From a virus, in IMG/VR virus record IMGVR_UViG_3300046780_000540, positions 1-38,234 of that record: a DNA stretch of 38,234 nucleotides; one strand, given 5' to 3'. Of the stretch, positions 21,255 to 30,932 are shown piece by piece (position 1 is the stretch's first letter; each line of letters opens with the position of its first letter). Below the pieces are notes generated by a model, which searched no databases, was not told the DNA's origin, and was given only the letters and a program-made list of their open reading frames with translations. Made by a program: the position numbers and the translations under genes.

Positions 21255-21959
21255 ATGGCATATACCGTTACAAAGCTGGTCAATGAAGCTTATTATGTGA
21301 GCGGCATCGTATCGCGTGAGTTTGAGACAGTTCAAGGCTCTCAGTTTGAAGATGGCTTTAACATGCTTAATGACATCATTACTGACAAAGCCATTGAAAA
21401 GGATATGATTCCCTATTACCTGAAGTACGAGTTCAACGCCATTGCTGGCCAAGAAATGTACTTCATCCCCGATTTAGAGAAGCTAGATACATTGGTGTTC
21501 TTCATCAATGATATTAGATATCAAATGAGGGAAGTAGATAGGATTCAATACTTTGGCAGCTCTCGTGCTAACAACATAAACTCGTTGCCATTTAATTGGC
21601 ATTTAGAGCGTTGTTACGGGGGTGCAAACCTTTTCATGTACTTTCAGCCGAATAGCAATTATCCAATGCAAGCATGGGGCTTATTTAGGCTTACAGAGGT
21701 TGTATTAAACCAGGACTTGTCGCTGACTCTTGATAGATTCTATATTAACTATCTTAAGTTTGCTCTAGCTGAAAGACTATGCATGGAATTCAACTTTGTT
21801 ATCCCTGCCGGCGTATCACTGCAAGCAAGAAAGTATGAAGCAATGATTCAGTCTCGCTCGGCTGCAATGGATCTAACTACGCAGAAGATGTCTACGTTGA
21901 ATAATGGGTCGACCTTAAATTATGGCATAGTAAACCTTAGTGGAGGTTGGACTACGTAA
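21255..21959 (+). CDS. Tail accessory factor, P22 gp4-like
   Basis: Protein of 234 aa. Begins MAYTVTKLVNEAYYVSGIVS. Contains 'FEDGFNMLNDIITDKAIEKDMIPYY', 'DKLDTLVFFINDIRYQMREV'-type region, and 'LTLDRFYINYLKFALAERLC', features of P22 gp4-like head-to-tail connector subunits, which bind below the portal. A strong ribosome site (TTAGGAGG) precedes the ATG. Its TAA overlaps the next start (TAATG). In P22 this protein also has murein-hydrolase activity; I see no direct evidence for that here. Confidence 0.85.
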   Translation: MAYTVTKLVNEAYYVSGIVSREFETVQGSQFEDGFNMLNDIITDKAIEKDMIPYYLKYEFNAIAGQEMYFIPDLEKLDTLVFFINDIRYQMREVDRIQYFGSSRANNINSLPFNWHLERCYGGANLFMYFQPNSNYPMQAWGLFRLTEVVLNQDLSLTLDRFYINYLKFALAERLCMEFNFVIPAGVSLQARKYEAMIQSRSAAMDLTTQKMSTLNNGSTLNYGIVNLSGGWTT

Positions 21960-23629
21960 TGGCTGATGATACATTCCTTAAGAATAACTTTAGAGTTACG
22001 CCTGGTTCCCAACAGATTCCGATACAGATCGCCGGCTCAAGCACTTATGGCCGTTATGATAAGATAGCATCTGGATTAACATTTAATATGTTTATATCTG
22101 AGGGCTGGCTTGTCAATTTTGCTGGTTATAAGAAGCTTGTTCAGCTTAATGCTCAAGGCGAAAGCGTGCGTGGAATGTTTAAGTCTACGCGTGGTAACTT
22201 TGTGATAGCTGTGTGCGGCTCCCTAGTATATAAAATTACCCCAGCTTTCGCTGCTAATCAATTGTTAGGCAATCTAGAGACATCATCTGGTGAAGTATTC
22301 ATGGATGAGAACTTGAATAGTCAGGTATGCATTGTTGATGGCTTGAATGCTTACATCTATAATTACTCAACAAATTCTGCCATTGTTAAGCAGACTGGCG
22401 GCCCATTAGCAACAACTTTAGTGCCTAATCATGTATCATTTCATAATACTTTTTTTAACATTGGTAATGCTGTACAAGATGGCAACGGCGCGCGTTGGTT
22501 CACATTCGGTTATACTTCGGCTACGGTTATTAGCGAGATTAGCAATCAAACTATATCCACTAAGCCTGATTCTGCTTTGGCAGTCGAACGCTTGCCTGGG
22601 CAGTCTAACAACGTTATAGTATTTGGTAAGACAGTTTGTGAAATATGGACTGCTATTGGTGGATTGCAAAACTATCGTCGTAATTCTTCAGTGAATATCG
22701 ATTATGGTTGCGCATCTATTAATACTATTGCGGTAAGCGATCAATACGTAGCATGGTTAGCAGCCAATGAAGATAATCAACCAGTCATAATGATATTCTC
22801 CGGAGAGGGCGCCCAACGAATATCTAGTGATGGTATTGATTTCGTATTAAGCAAAATTAAAAAGCCATCAGACTCTACCGCATTCTTCTTTAGGCAAGAT
22901 GGACACCTATTCTATCAATTAACATTCTATGGAGATGGCGACCATCTTACATTAATATATGATTTGAATACGCAGAAATTCTTTAATTTAACTGATTATA
23001 ACAGTGATTTCCATCCTGCTCGAGACGTGGTTTACTTTAATAATAAGATGATATTTGCCTCTCTAAAGAATGGTTATCTCTATGAAACAAGCAGCACTAT
23101 TACAGTTTACAATGAGAATCTTTCTAGCAATAGAGTTGTGTGGGATCCATTAGCCATCCACGAGATACCACGTATTAGAGTGTGTGAAAGTATACGTCGT
23201 CCAGATTCTGGCAGATTTATTACCAACTCATTTGTATTTACCATGGCCCAGGGTGATGATCCAAATGTTACCGGTTTGTCTTTGAATTCATCATATGAGC
23301 AAAATATGATAACTGAAGATACTGGCGACACCATGATTACAGAAGATGGCCAGCTGATGATTACTGAGAATTCATTGCCTAATACTGGTAGTGGCATGGG
23401 CGGCAACCCACAGAATCTAACTTATCAGCCTAGAGTTGATATGTCTTTCTCTAAAGACAGCGGTGTTACCTGGAGTAATTATGTTGGTAGAGGATTAAAT
23501 CCTATTGGCGTGCGTCAGAATATTATTACTTGGGGAAATCTTGGAAGGTCAAACGACATGACCATCAAGCTCCGCTTCTGGGGCCTTAGCAGCTTCGTAG
23601 TAACTGACGGTATCGTGGAGGTCTATTAA
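21959..23629 (+). CDS. Packaged DNA stabilisation protein, P22 gp10-like
   Basis: Protein of 556 aa from the ATG at 21959; a TTG 12 nt earlier is in frame but lacks support. Begins MADDTFLKNNFRVTPGSQQI. It has a six-blade-like beta pattern, and the interior 'HNTFFNIGNAVQDGNGARWFTF', 'IVFGKTVCEIWTAIGG' and a C-terminal 'VDMSFSKDSGVTWSNYVGRGL' match the gp10 family that plugs the portal complex. A repeated 'MITED.G..MITE' segment at about residues 445-468 is a short internal duplication. It follows the gp4-like gene as in P22. Confidence 0.88.
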   Translation: MADDTFLKNNFRVTPGSQQIPIQIAGSSTYGRYDKIASGLTFNMFISEGWLVNFAGYKKLVQLNAQGESVRGMFKSTRGNFVIAVCGSLVYKITPAFAANQLLGNLETSSGEVFMDENLNSQVCIVDGLNAYIYNYSTNSAIVKQTGGPLATTLVPNHVSFHNTFFNIGNAVQDGNGARWFTFGYTSATVISEISNQTISTKPDSALAVERLPGQSNNVIVFGKTVCEIWTAIGGLQNYRRNSSVNIDYGCASINTIAVSDQYVAWLAANEDNQPVIMIFSGEGAQRISSDGIDFVLSKIKKPSDSTAFFFRQDGHLFYQLTFYGDGDHLTLIYDLNTQKFFNLTDYNSDFHPARDVVYFNNKMIFASLKNGYLYETSSTITVYNENLSSNRVVWDPLAIHEIPRIRVCESIRRPDSGRFITNSFVFTMAQGDDPNVTGLSLNSSYEQNMITEDTGDTMITEDGQLMITENSLPNTGSGMGGNPQNLTYQPRVDMSFSKDSGVTWSNYVGRGLNPIGVRQNIITWGNLGRSNDMTIKLRFWGLSSFVVTDGIVEVY

Positions 23630-23946
23630 TGGCTACACCACCAAAGTACATGGACTTGCCAACATTTTTAGATATAGACAATGACGATTCACAGCGTGCT
23701 TACCAGCAAGAATTGAATCAATCATTACGCACAGGCTTAAGTAACAACGGATGGACTGTTCCACAGGTAACCAATGCACAGTTAACAACAACACCTGTGA
23801 TTGATCCAGCTACAGGTGCAAGCACTACATTGGCTGCAATGATGCCTAATGGAACTCTTTGGTTTGTACTCGATGCTGTGCCACCATGCTATGTTGGGAA
23901 GTTATCTGGTTCATTGGTTAAATTCACTACAACAGCCTATCCTTAG
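23629..23946 (+). CDS. Small tail-complex protein (105 aa)
   Basis: Begins MATPPKYMDLPTFLDIDNDD. Has a helical N-terminal part (SQRAYQQELNQSLRTGLSNN) and a beta C-terminal part (GTLWFVLDAVPPCYVGKLSG) typical of small phage virion proteins. It overlaps gp10 by one base and sits where P22 encodes needle and small virion factors (26, 14). Direct family identity is uncertain. Confidence 0.6.
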   Translation: MATPPKYMDLPTFLDIDNDDSQRAYQQELNQSLRTGLSNNGWTVPQVTNAQLTTTPVIDPATGASTTLAAMMPNGTLWFVLDAVPPCYVGKLSGSLVKFTTTAYP

Positions 23947-23968
23947 GATAGTTCGAGGAGAATAAAAT

Positions 23969-24688
23969 ATGGTTTGGGGACCACTAATTGGCGCAGGGAT
24001 TGGCCTCGCAACTAGCTTATTAAACAATAGAAATTCAAACAGAAGAGCAGGCCAGGTTGATCAACAATTAGCCGGAGTTCCTCAGTTTGGACGCGATGCT
24101 TATCAGCCATTTATTAATCGTGGGATGCAAGCTCAAGATCAAGCTGCGGATACGTATCAGCAAATGCAGCAGAATCCTACAAGCTTTGTTGACCAAATTA
24201 TGCAATCTTATAAGCCATCACAAGGCTATCAGTTTAGACAGAAGAATGCTTTGGGTGCTGCTCGTAATTCAGCTGCTCAAGGTGGATTTACTGGAACAAG
24301 CTATGACCAGATGCAACAAGCTGAACTAGCTAATGGATTGCTTGGGCAAGATCAGCAACAATATTTGCAAAACATATTAGGCGTACAAGGTACCGGCTTA
24401 GCTGGGCAGCAACATCTTGGCGATATGGGTTACAATGCTTCTGGTAACTTGGCTGATTACTTAGGTAATGCACAAGGCATGAGAGCTCAATTAGGAGCCT
24501 CACAAAACCAACAACGTGGACTAAATGAATCTGGCCTAGGCGCAGCATTTGGACAATTTGCTGGAGCTGGTATGCAAGGTCTTGGCGGGATAGGTGCTCG
24601 TAGAGATGCTGAAAATAGAGCAAGAACGCCAAAAGGGCAAAGCTTCGATCCATCATGGCTAAGCACTTTGTTTGGGGGATATAAGTAA
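23969..24688 (+). CDS. DNA ejection/transfer protein, P22 gp7-like
   Basis: Protein of 239 aa. Begins MVWGPLIGAGIGLATSLLNN with a Gly-rich hydrophobic segment. It is followed by Gln/Ala-rich helices ('GYQFRQKNALGAARNSAAQG', 'QDQQQYLQNILGVQGTG', 'LGDMGYNASGNLADYLGNAQ') characteristic of the gp7/DNA transfer protein family that enters the host envelope with the DNA. GAGGAG precedes the ATG. It lies immediately upstream of two further ejection-type proteins. Confidence 0.8.
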   Translation: MVWGPLIGAGIGLATSLLNNRNSNRRAGQVDQQLAGVPQFGRDAYQPFINRGMQAQDQAADTYQQMQQNPTSFVDQIMQSYKPSQGYQFRQKNALGAARNSAAQGGFTGTSYDQMQQAELANGLLGQDQQQYLQNILGVQGTGLAGQQHLGDMGYNASGNLADYLGNAQGMRAQLGASQNQQRGLNESGLGAAFGQFAGAGMQGLGGIGARRDAENRARTPKGQSFDPSWLSTLFGGYK

Positions 24689-25788
24689 TGCCATTGAATT
24701 CAATTAACTTTAATCAACAGCCTGTAGATATGGGTTACCAAGATATGCTTGGCAATATATTGAAAGGTTACAGTGCTTATTTGCAGCCAGAAGCAGCTCG
24801 CCAAGAAGTAGAAGGTGCTGGCTTGAATAATGCATTAAAACAGATTCAGCTACAGTATGCGCCACAAACAGCTGAAGCTAATATAGCCAATCTACAAAGA
24901 CAGGCTCAATTTGGCGGCTACACTGGCGCAGCTCAAGAAGCATTAAGCTTAGAGATGTTGAAAAGACAATATGGTGAAGATCATCCTGTGTATCAGAATG
25001 CTTTAAATGCTTATCAACTTGGCCAGCAAAATACTCGTAGCAATATAGATACGCGCGGCGCTTTGAATCAATATCGTGGATGGAACTCTTTGAACCAAGC
25101 CGCTAAAGAAAATACGTTATCTGCTGGCAGAGGTATTGCTCCTCAATTAACAGATAAACAACTTGTTGATTTCTATGCTCAAGGTGGTTCGAATGAACAG
25201 CTAGGAGAAATGGTTGGCAAGTCTCCACAGGAAGTTGCCGAAGCTGAAAGAAGATATGCTGCTACTAATTCAACTATTTCTAACTTGCAACAAGGCGAAG
25301 GCGCTTTAGCTGAAGAAGAAGTTTTAAGTAAGTTTATTACTCCTGCTCTGGCTAAATATTCTGGCACTTGGTTTGGATATTCTCCTTCTCAAGTTATGGA
25401 TGCATTCAAGTCAGATAAAGTTAGCGAAGATGATCAGGCTGAGTTCTTGGCTGCGCGTGCGCTGGCTGCTGAGCAAGCTGCTATACGTGCTCGTTTAGCT
25501 AATGCTAGTAATGCTCAAGAAGCATTGAGAGATTTAAAGGCTTCATCATTGAATGAATTTAAAATCTTCCAACCTTTTATAAATCCATCGGTATATGCTA
25601 AAACACAAAGAAATATAGATAGAGAGCTTGGCAATGCAGCTCGAGCACGCTTTGCTGTATCACGTGGTAAAACTGTAGACGAAGCGGTTGGATCTTCAGC
25701 ATCTCAAACTATAACGATTAGAAACCCTAAGACAGGCGAGATTGAAAAAGTAAACCGTAAAGATTTTGAGAGGTTTAATCGTAAATGA
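24688..25788 (+). CDS. Probable ejection protein (366 aa)
   Basis: Ala/Gln/Glu-rich helical protein beginning MPLNSINFNQQPVDMGYQDM, with a long helical middle and a C-terminal basic region (RFAVSRGKTVDEAVGS, NRKDFERFNRK). Its composition and order after the gp7-like gene correspond to P22 gp20, an ejection protein. Sequence identity to gp20 is not evident by eye. Ends in an ATGA overlap with the next gene. Confidence 0.62.
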   Translation: MPLNSINFNQQPVDMGYQDMLGNILKGYSAYLQPEAARQEVEGAGLNNALKQIQLQYAPQTAEANIANLQRQAQFGGYTGAAQEALSLEMLKRQYGEDHPVYQNALNAYQLGQQNTRSNIDTRGALNQYRGWNSLNQAAKENTLSAGRGIAPQLTDKQLVDFYAQGGSNEQLGEMVGKSPQEVAEAERRYAATNSTISNLQQGEGALAEEEVLSKFITPALAKYSGTWFGYSPSQVMDAFKSDKVSEDDQAEFLAARALAAEQAAIRARLANASNAQEALRDLKASSLNEFKIFQPFINPSVYAKTQRNIDRELGNAARARFAVSRGKTVDEAVGSSASQTITIRNPKTGEIEKVNRKDFERFNRK

Positions 25789-27101
25789 AAGATTATACTG
25801 GCTGGGAAATAGTAGAAGACGCTCCGACTAAAGATTATAGCGGCTGGGAAATAGTTGGAAACGATTCATCTGTGCCAGGCGGAATGCCACAACAACAATC
25901 TCAATCAGGATTTAACCCACAGTTTGGCTCCGTTTTAATGGATGCATTAAAAGGTGCGGGTAAATCTATTGTTAATACAGTTACTGCGCCTGCAAGGATT
26001 CCCGGACTTCTGGGTGAAGCAAGAGGTGCCGTTAGTAATTTTTCTCGCATACCTCAAAACGCATTAGCAGGTCTTGCCCAAGGGGGTGCTGGTCTTGCCA
26101 ACATCCCTTCTAACATAAGTAACTATGCTCAAGAGAAAGGATTTTTGCCTCAAGGTTTTGCAGAAAGAGTTCCAAGATTAAATGATAATGATCATGATTA
26201 TGCATTTGATGTTGGATTAACAGATGTTCAGCCTGGCGATGCATTGGTGCAAAGCTTGTTCAGCATGCTATCTGGCGGTGGTCTTGCTGCTGCAGTGGGT
26301 GGCCCAGTAGCTGGCTTGGTTACAAATGCTCTTGGCCAAGGAACAGATCCAGTGGAAGCCGCTGGTAATATATTAGTGCCAAAAGCGCTGGGTAAAGTTG
26401 TTGGGACAGCTCCAAAAGTTGTTTCAGCAGCTAACAGAGGCAATGCAGCTAAAGGATTAGTAGAGGCTGAGAAGGCATCCAAGGCTTCCGCTAAGCAGCA
26501 ATACACTTCTATATTCAGCAGTGCTGAGCAAGCTGGTGCTGCTAAAAATCTAAAAGCTCCAAAAGTGGATATTAAAGCGATTAAGAAGGGCTCTCCTGAC
26601 GGCAAGTTTGTTAAGTCTTTGGAAGAAGCTCGAAACAATCCCACATTAGAAAACATTAACCAAGCGCAAAGCGCCATGGGTAAATTTATAAGAAATAATC
26701 AGGACAAGCCTAATCTTGCGCCAACAACTATTAAAGCATTGCATGAAGCTGCGAAAGCTCAACAGCAATATAAAGAAACTTTGTACAAATCTTTTGAAAA
26801 AGCTGGCAAGCCAGAACTTGTTAATGATTATATTAAAACTAATGAATTCTATAAGAATGAAGTGGTTCCATATGCTAAGAGCAAACCGCTACAAGAATTT
26901 AAACGAGGCGAAAGAACGGCGCCTGGATTAGTGAAAACTTTAGCAAAAAGTGATAAATTCAAAGCGCAACTATCATCTAAGCATCCAGAAGTTGCATTTA
27001 GTCATGCTGCCAATGCTTTTGGCAAGTTTGATCCAGTTAGGAACACTGGGCGAGCTGGTTTAGATTTGCTGGCTAAAATATTAAAGGGAGATAAGAAATA
27101 A
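25785..27101 (+). CDS. Probable ejection/internal virion protein (438 aa)
   Basis: Begins MKDYTGWEIVEDAPTKDYSG, so a 14-residue unit DY(T/S)GWEIV is duplicated; the coding DNA repeat has a 42-bp period (about 25788 and 25830). The next ~150 residues are Gly/Ala/Pro-rich with hydrophobic patches ('GGGLAAAVGGPVAGLVTNALG', about residues 163-183) that could insert in membranes. The rest is helical and basic. Such 'GWEIV' N-termini are common in phage internal virion proteins. Position suggests a gp16 analogue. Confidence 0.6.
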   Translation: MKDYTGWEIVEDAPTKDYSGWEIVGNDSSVPGGMPQQQSQSGFNPQFGSVLMDALKGAGKSIVNTVTAPARIPGLLGEARGAVSNFSRIPQNALAGLAQGGAGLANIPSNISNYAQEKGFLPQGFAERVPRLNDNDHDYAFDVGLTDVQPGDALVQSLFSMLSGGGLAAAVGGPVAGLVTNALGQGTDPVEAAGNILVPKALGKVVGTAPKVVSAANRGNAAKGLVEAEKASKASAKQQYTSIFSSAEQAGAAKNLKAPKVDIKAIKKGSPDGKFVKSLEEARNNPTLENINQAQSAMGKFIRNNQDKPNLAPTTIKALHEAAKAQQQYKETLYKSFEKAGKPELVNDYIKTNEFYKNEVVPYAKSKPLQEFKRGERTAPGLVKTLAKSDKFKAQLSSKHPEVAFSHAANAFGKFDPVRNTGRAGLDLLAKILKGDKK

Positions 27102-29332
27102 TGGCAGGGATTGAAGGTTTAGATGAGCGCTTTGTAACTACGGTTAATTTAGAGCCCTATTTCGTAGATAAGACTGATGGGATAAAGCTTGCTAATGGTT
27201 CCATTGAGTTTTGGACTGATATTTCCAGGACGACTCCTAAGCTAGTATATCAATTAACAGGGAGCCCTGATGAGGTTGGCGGCTATTCATATATGGCACT
27301 TCCAAATCCAGTTCCTTTATCAAGCGTTGGGACTATACAGAATGCTGGCGGTGATAACATCGCATTGTATTACTTTCCTTATCAAGGTGAACCCGGTCAA
27401 TCGACCGGCGAAATAGAATTATATTACGTTGTAGTTAAAGACTCTTTTGGTGTGGTGCAATTCACTCGTGAAGCATGGCCTAGCTCTGTTCTTGGTGAGG
27501 ACACAGCAGACGAAAATGGCATCCAGGTTAATCAAGTAACAAATGGTCAATTCGTTGATTTTGACATGTTCAATGCTGGCGAGACATTAACCTTTGCTTA
27601 CACTGGAAGCTCAGTAAATACTATTGCTGTCTGCGCTGATTGGGAATTAGTGGTTACTCATAGTGGTGCAGGTTCTATAACTGTAGCCAGAACTGCAATA
27701 GCAGGTTCAGCAAATATCCCAACTAATCCACCATATTGGTTGACAGTAACTCCTGGCACTTTTATTACATCTTTAGTATTAAGACAAAGATTTGAGCACA
27801 ACCCTGGCATTTGGTATGAAACTAATGACTCAATCGATAGATACATAAATGCAGGCATATTATTAGATGCTAATTCAGCTGCTGATATATTTTTAACTCC
27901 GTCTGCAGGTTTTGGTATTTACTTATTATCTGCAAATAATACTACTGGCGCGCCTAAATATTATTCAGACACATCTAAGCTGAGCTTATCCAGCAACACT
28001 GATTCAAGTGTCGCAGGTTATTTGGCTTTAGAGGTTAACTTATCAGTTACTAACGTTACAAGATTCTCGAGTGTGCAGTTAACAAGCTCTACATCTTCTG
28101 AAGAAGTTGTTCCTTATATCCAGGATAGCGTTAATCGCCAGCAAGATTATACTTACCATTATTATAAAAACTCATTGGCATTTAAGCCTATTCCAAGTCA
28201 CTTAACAGGTTGGGATTTCCCATTAAATCCAGCACAATTTGCTGGCATTGGGGGTTTAGTTCCTGCAAGTGGCGCAGCTAATACTTCTAAGTATGTTTGG
28301 GATCAAACGATATTATTCCAATCTGCTGCAAGTGGTTTCAGCATCTTGCGCACTACTACGCTAGGTTCATTGCAGGTTCAGTGTGCAGTTGATGCATCGC
28401 AATTCGCTTTAGTTCAATATTTGCCGCAAGAAAAAGCTCGCGCTCTATTAAGAAATTTTCTTTCTGTCAGAGTGAGCGGCTGTACCAATCAAGTAGGCGG
28501 GTTAGGCTTAACTGTTTCTCTTTGGTATACAACGGCTGCTAATTTACCAGTGATAGGGTCTAACAATTCTATTGTGCTTACTTTGGATGCTAATGGGAAG
28601 CCAGCAACATTCAATGGTACATGGGTTGAAGTGGCTCCTAGTTCATCTGTTCCTAAATATGGTGTATTACCATTTGGTTCAGATAACCAAGGCGCTTCAT
28701 TAGATTTCTCTTACTGGGATGCTCCTGCTGATACATCAGCCGCTAGCACTGCTACTTTCTTTGCAATAGTAGTTGGTACCAAAGCGATGACCGTTACTTC
28801 TGTAGCACAGTTTAGGAGTATCTCTCTTGTTCCTGGTAGAATAGCAACTCAGCCTGCTCCTCAATCTAAAGATCAGGTGTTAAGAGAATGTTTATATTAT
28901 TACCAGAAGAGCTATGATGCGACAGTTGTTCCAGGAACTATTACATTTGTTGGAGCCAAGGCAGTGGCCATGACTCCAGGCGGCGTACTAGGTGTTTCAA
29001 GTTTACAATTACTAGCTGCGCCATTTAACCTTGAGTTTATTGGTGAAATGATAGGAATTCCAACGGTAACAATTTATGCAGCCGCTTCTGGCACAGCATC
29101 TGCTGTTTCAGCTCGAGCATTTTATACTAACACTACTGATACAGGAAACGTGGATAAAACTGTAGCTACCTATTGGTCTACATCTGCTAACAATGGATCT
29201 CAATCTAATAAGAGATTCGTCTATGCTATTTCAGGCGTTTCAAGCAATTTATTCAATGTGACTGGGGCTAATATCCTCATAGCAGGAGCAATATACTATC
29301 ATTATGTAGCAGATAAGCGTTTGGGATCTTAA
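27101..29332 (+). CDS. Tail fibre/adhesin-like protein (743 aa)
   Basis: Begins MAGIEGLDERFVTTVNLEPY. The N-terminal 150 residues ('DGIKLANGSIEFWTDISRTT', 'YYFPYQGEPGQSTGEIELYY') form an anchor-like domain with similarity to phage tail proteins of the fibre/collar type. The rest is beta-rich Thr/Ser/Ala/Gly sequence, probably adhesin domains. C-terminal receptor domains are not recognised. It starts in a TAATG overlap with the ejection protein. Likely the tail fibre shaft or collar; receptor unknown. Confidence 0.65.
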   Translation: MAGIEGLDERFVTTVNLEPYFVDKTDGIKLANGSIEFWTDISRTTPKLVYQLTGSPDEVGGYSYMALPNPVPLSSVGTIQNAGGDNIALYYFPYQGEPGQSTGEIELYYVVVKDSFGVVQFTREAWPSSVLGEDTADENGIQVNQVTNGQFVDFDMFNAGETLTFAYTGSSVNTIAVCADWELVVTHSGAGSITVARTAIAGSANIPTNPPYWLTVTPGTFITSLVLRQRFEHNPGIWYETNDSIDRYINAGILLDANSAADIFLTPSAGFGIYLLSANNTTGAPKYYSDTSKLSLSSNTDSSVAGYLALEVNLSVTNVTRFSSVQLTSSTSSEEVVPYIQDSVNRQQDYTYHYYKNSLAFKPIPSHLTGWDFPLNPAQFAGIGGLVPASGAANTSKYVWDQTILFQSAASGFSILRTTTLGSLQVQCAVDASQFALVQYLPQEKARALLRNFLSVRVSGCTNQVGGLGLTVSLWYTTAANLPVIGSNNSIVLTLDANGKPATFNGTWVEVAPSSSVPKYGVLPFGSDNQGASLDFSYWDAPADTSAASTATFFAIVVGTKAMTVTSVAQFRSISLVPGRIATQPAPQSKDQVLRECLYYYQKSYDATVVPGTITFVGAKAVAMTPGGVLGVSSLQLLAAPFNLEFIGEMIGIPTVTIYAAASGTASAVSARAFYTNTTDTGNVDKTVATYWSTSANNGSQSNKRFVYAISGVSSNLFNVTGANILIAGAIYYHYVADKRLGS

Positions 29333-29362
29333 ACTAAACTAACAATATTAAAAGGAATTACT

Positions 29363-29731
29363 ATGACAACTCAATATAACATCCCAGAAGTTGCCCATGG
29401 CATAAATAGCTTCGGGACTCTTTTCTGTGACACGATTTATTCTGTCACACTAGCAGCAGCTACTGAGGCCAGTGTAACTGTTCCAGGTAATGGAGCTATG
29501 GGTAGCACTGGTATAGATAGATACTTAGCTGTATTTTCTTACAAACCCGGCACTTCTGTGTGGGTTTCACTTAATGCTACAGCGACTGTTCCAGCTGGAG
29601 CTACATTAGTTGCAACTAGATCTGCATTAAACCCTACGGCTAAACAAGTTAAAGCTGGTGATGTTATTCATATGATTACAGCTACGGCAGCTACCGATGT
29701 GTCTGTAGAATTCTATGCTATACAGGAGTAA
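29363..29731 (+). CDS. Small virion protein (122 aa)
   Basis: Begins MTTQYNIPEVAHGINSFGTL. A beta-sandwich-like composition (VTVPGNGAMG, YLAVFSYKPGTSVWVSLNATA, ending SVEFYAIQE) is typical of small phage head/tail decoration or tail-tip proteins. AAAGGA lies upstream. Neighbouring adhesin genes suggest a tail-tip role; no family is assigned. Confidence 0.55.
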   Translation: MTTQYNIPEVAHGINSFGTLFCDTIYSVTLAAATEASVTVPGNGAMGSTGIDRYLAVFSYKPGTSVWVSLNATATVPAGATLVATRSALNPTAKQVKAGDVIHMITATAATDVSVEFYAIQE

Positions 29732-29734
29732 TAA

Positions 29735-30907
29735 ATGAGCATTAAGTGGACATCATTTACTACCGGCGGCGAGCTAAGCGTTGGTAACCAAGTTGTTGGC
29801 TTGTCCAGCAATAATTTAAATAGACGCTTTGATTTCCCAGGAACTGGTATTAAAGATGCTACTGGTGTTTATCTTCTAAGATGGCTTCCAGCTATTAGCA
29901 CTGCTTCTAATTACATTACATTTTCAAATGCTATAACTACTACTAGCCCAACTATAGCGGCTAGTGGTGCAGATGCTAGTGTTGGATTGCAACTTGTAAG
30001 CAAAGGCGCTGGAAACATTACCATTTCTACAAGCTCAACTGGTTACACAATCATAGATAGTACATCTGCTATGCAACTGCCTGTGGGAACAACTGCGCAA
30101 CGTCCAACTGGTCTTGCTGGTCTTATTAGGTACAACTCTACGTTAGGCGCTGCTGAATTCTGGAATGGCTCTCTAGCTCAATGGTCTACATCTGTTAACA
30201 GCGTTGTGGGTACATCAAATAGAATTACTGTAACAGGTAGCAGCTCTCTACAGGTTGATATAGCTTCTACGTATGCTGGTCAGGGGACAATTACTACAGT
30301 TGGAACAATCACAGTCGGATTGTGGAGAGGAACAACTGTCGAAGTAATAGCAGGTGGGACTGGCGTTACCGGAATAAATGCATACGAAATTATGTGTGGT
30401 GGCACAGCGGCTGCAGCACCTATTACAACTGTAGGCTCTACTGGCATAACCGGCCAAATATTATCATCTAATGGACCTGGAGCTCTTCCGAGCTGGCAGA
30501 CAGGTAATATATTAGGAAGAACAAGCTCTGCTGCTGTAGGATATGTCGGGGAAACCGTTTCATATGTATTGGCTACTCAGACCAATATGACAGCTGTTGG
30601 CTATACTAACTTTCCTACTAATATCATTACTCCATCATTTACTGCTGGTGTATGGTTAATCTCGCTAGATGGCAACGGAACATCTACAGGTGCACCAACT
30701 ATTCAGTACAGACTGGTAGCAAACAATGGCAGTGATACCACTATACTTGATATGCCATTTGTAATCGCAACTGCCAATGCTTACTTCGCATATGTTGGCA
30801 CCACTGTGTTAGTATCATCAGGAACCACTACTGTTCGTCTTCAAGGCATAGGTTCAGATATATATGCAAGGGCAGGCACATCGATAAGAGCAGTTAGAAT
30901 AGCTTAA
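29735..30907 (+). CDS. Modular tail fibre protein (390 aa)
   Basis: The N-terminal ~125 residues ('WTSFTTGGELSVGNQVVGLSSNN...RFDFPGTGIKD') are a phage fibre anchor pattern. They are followed by 'AMQLPVGTTAQRPTGLAGLI' and a repeat module ('STYAGQGTITTVGTITVGLW', 'GGTGVTGINAYEIM') shared with the next gene. The C-terminal ~120 residues (VGYVGETVSYVLATQTNMTA...) look like a globular beta adhesin head. GGAG precedes the ATG. Probably one of several receptor-binding fibres. Confidence 0.7.
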   Translation: MSIKWTSFTTGGELSVGNQVVGLSSNNLNRRFDFPGTGIKDATGVYLLRWLPAISTASNYITFSNAITTTSPTIAASGADASVGLQLVSKGAGNITISTSSTGYTIIDSTSAMQLPVGTTAQRPTGLAGLIRYNSTLGAAEFWNGSLAQWSTSVNSVVGTSNRITVTGSSSLQVDIASTYAGQGTITTVGTITVGLWRGTTVEVIAGGTGVTGINAYEIMCGGTAAAAPITTVGSTGITGQILSSNGPGALPSWQTGNILGRTSSAAVGYVGETVSYVLATQTNMTAVGYTNFPTNIITPSFTAGVWLISLDGNGTSTGAPTIQYRLVANNGSDTTILDMPFVIATANAYFAYVGTTVLVSSGTTTVRLQGIGSDIYARAGTSIRAVRIA

Positions 30908-30932
30908 CGGAATTATTTAAAAGGACTTTAAA

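Noticed and set aside
26228-26677. 149-aa leftward ORF in the ejection gene
   Set aside because: Antisense to a well-supported rightward gene; Ala/Pro/Leu-rich shadow with no ribosome site considered convincing.
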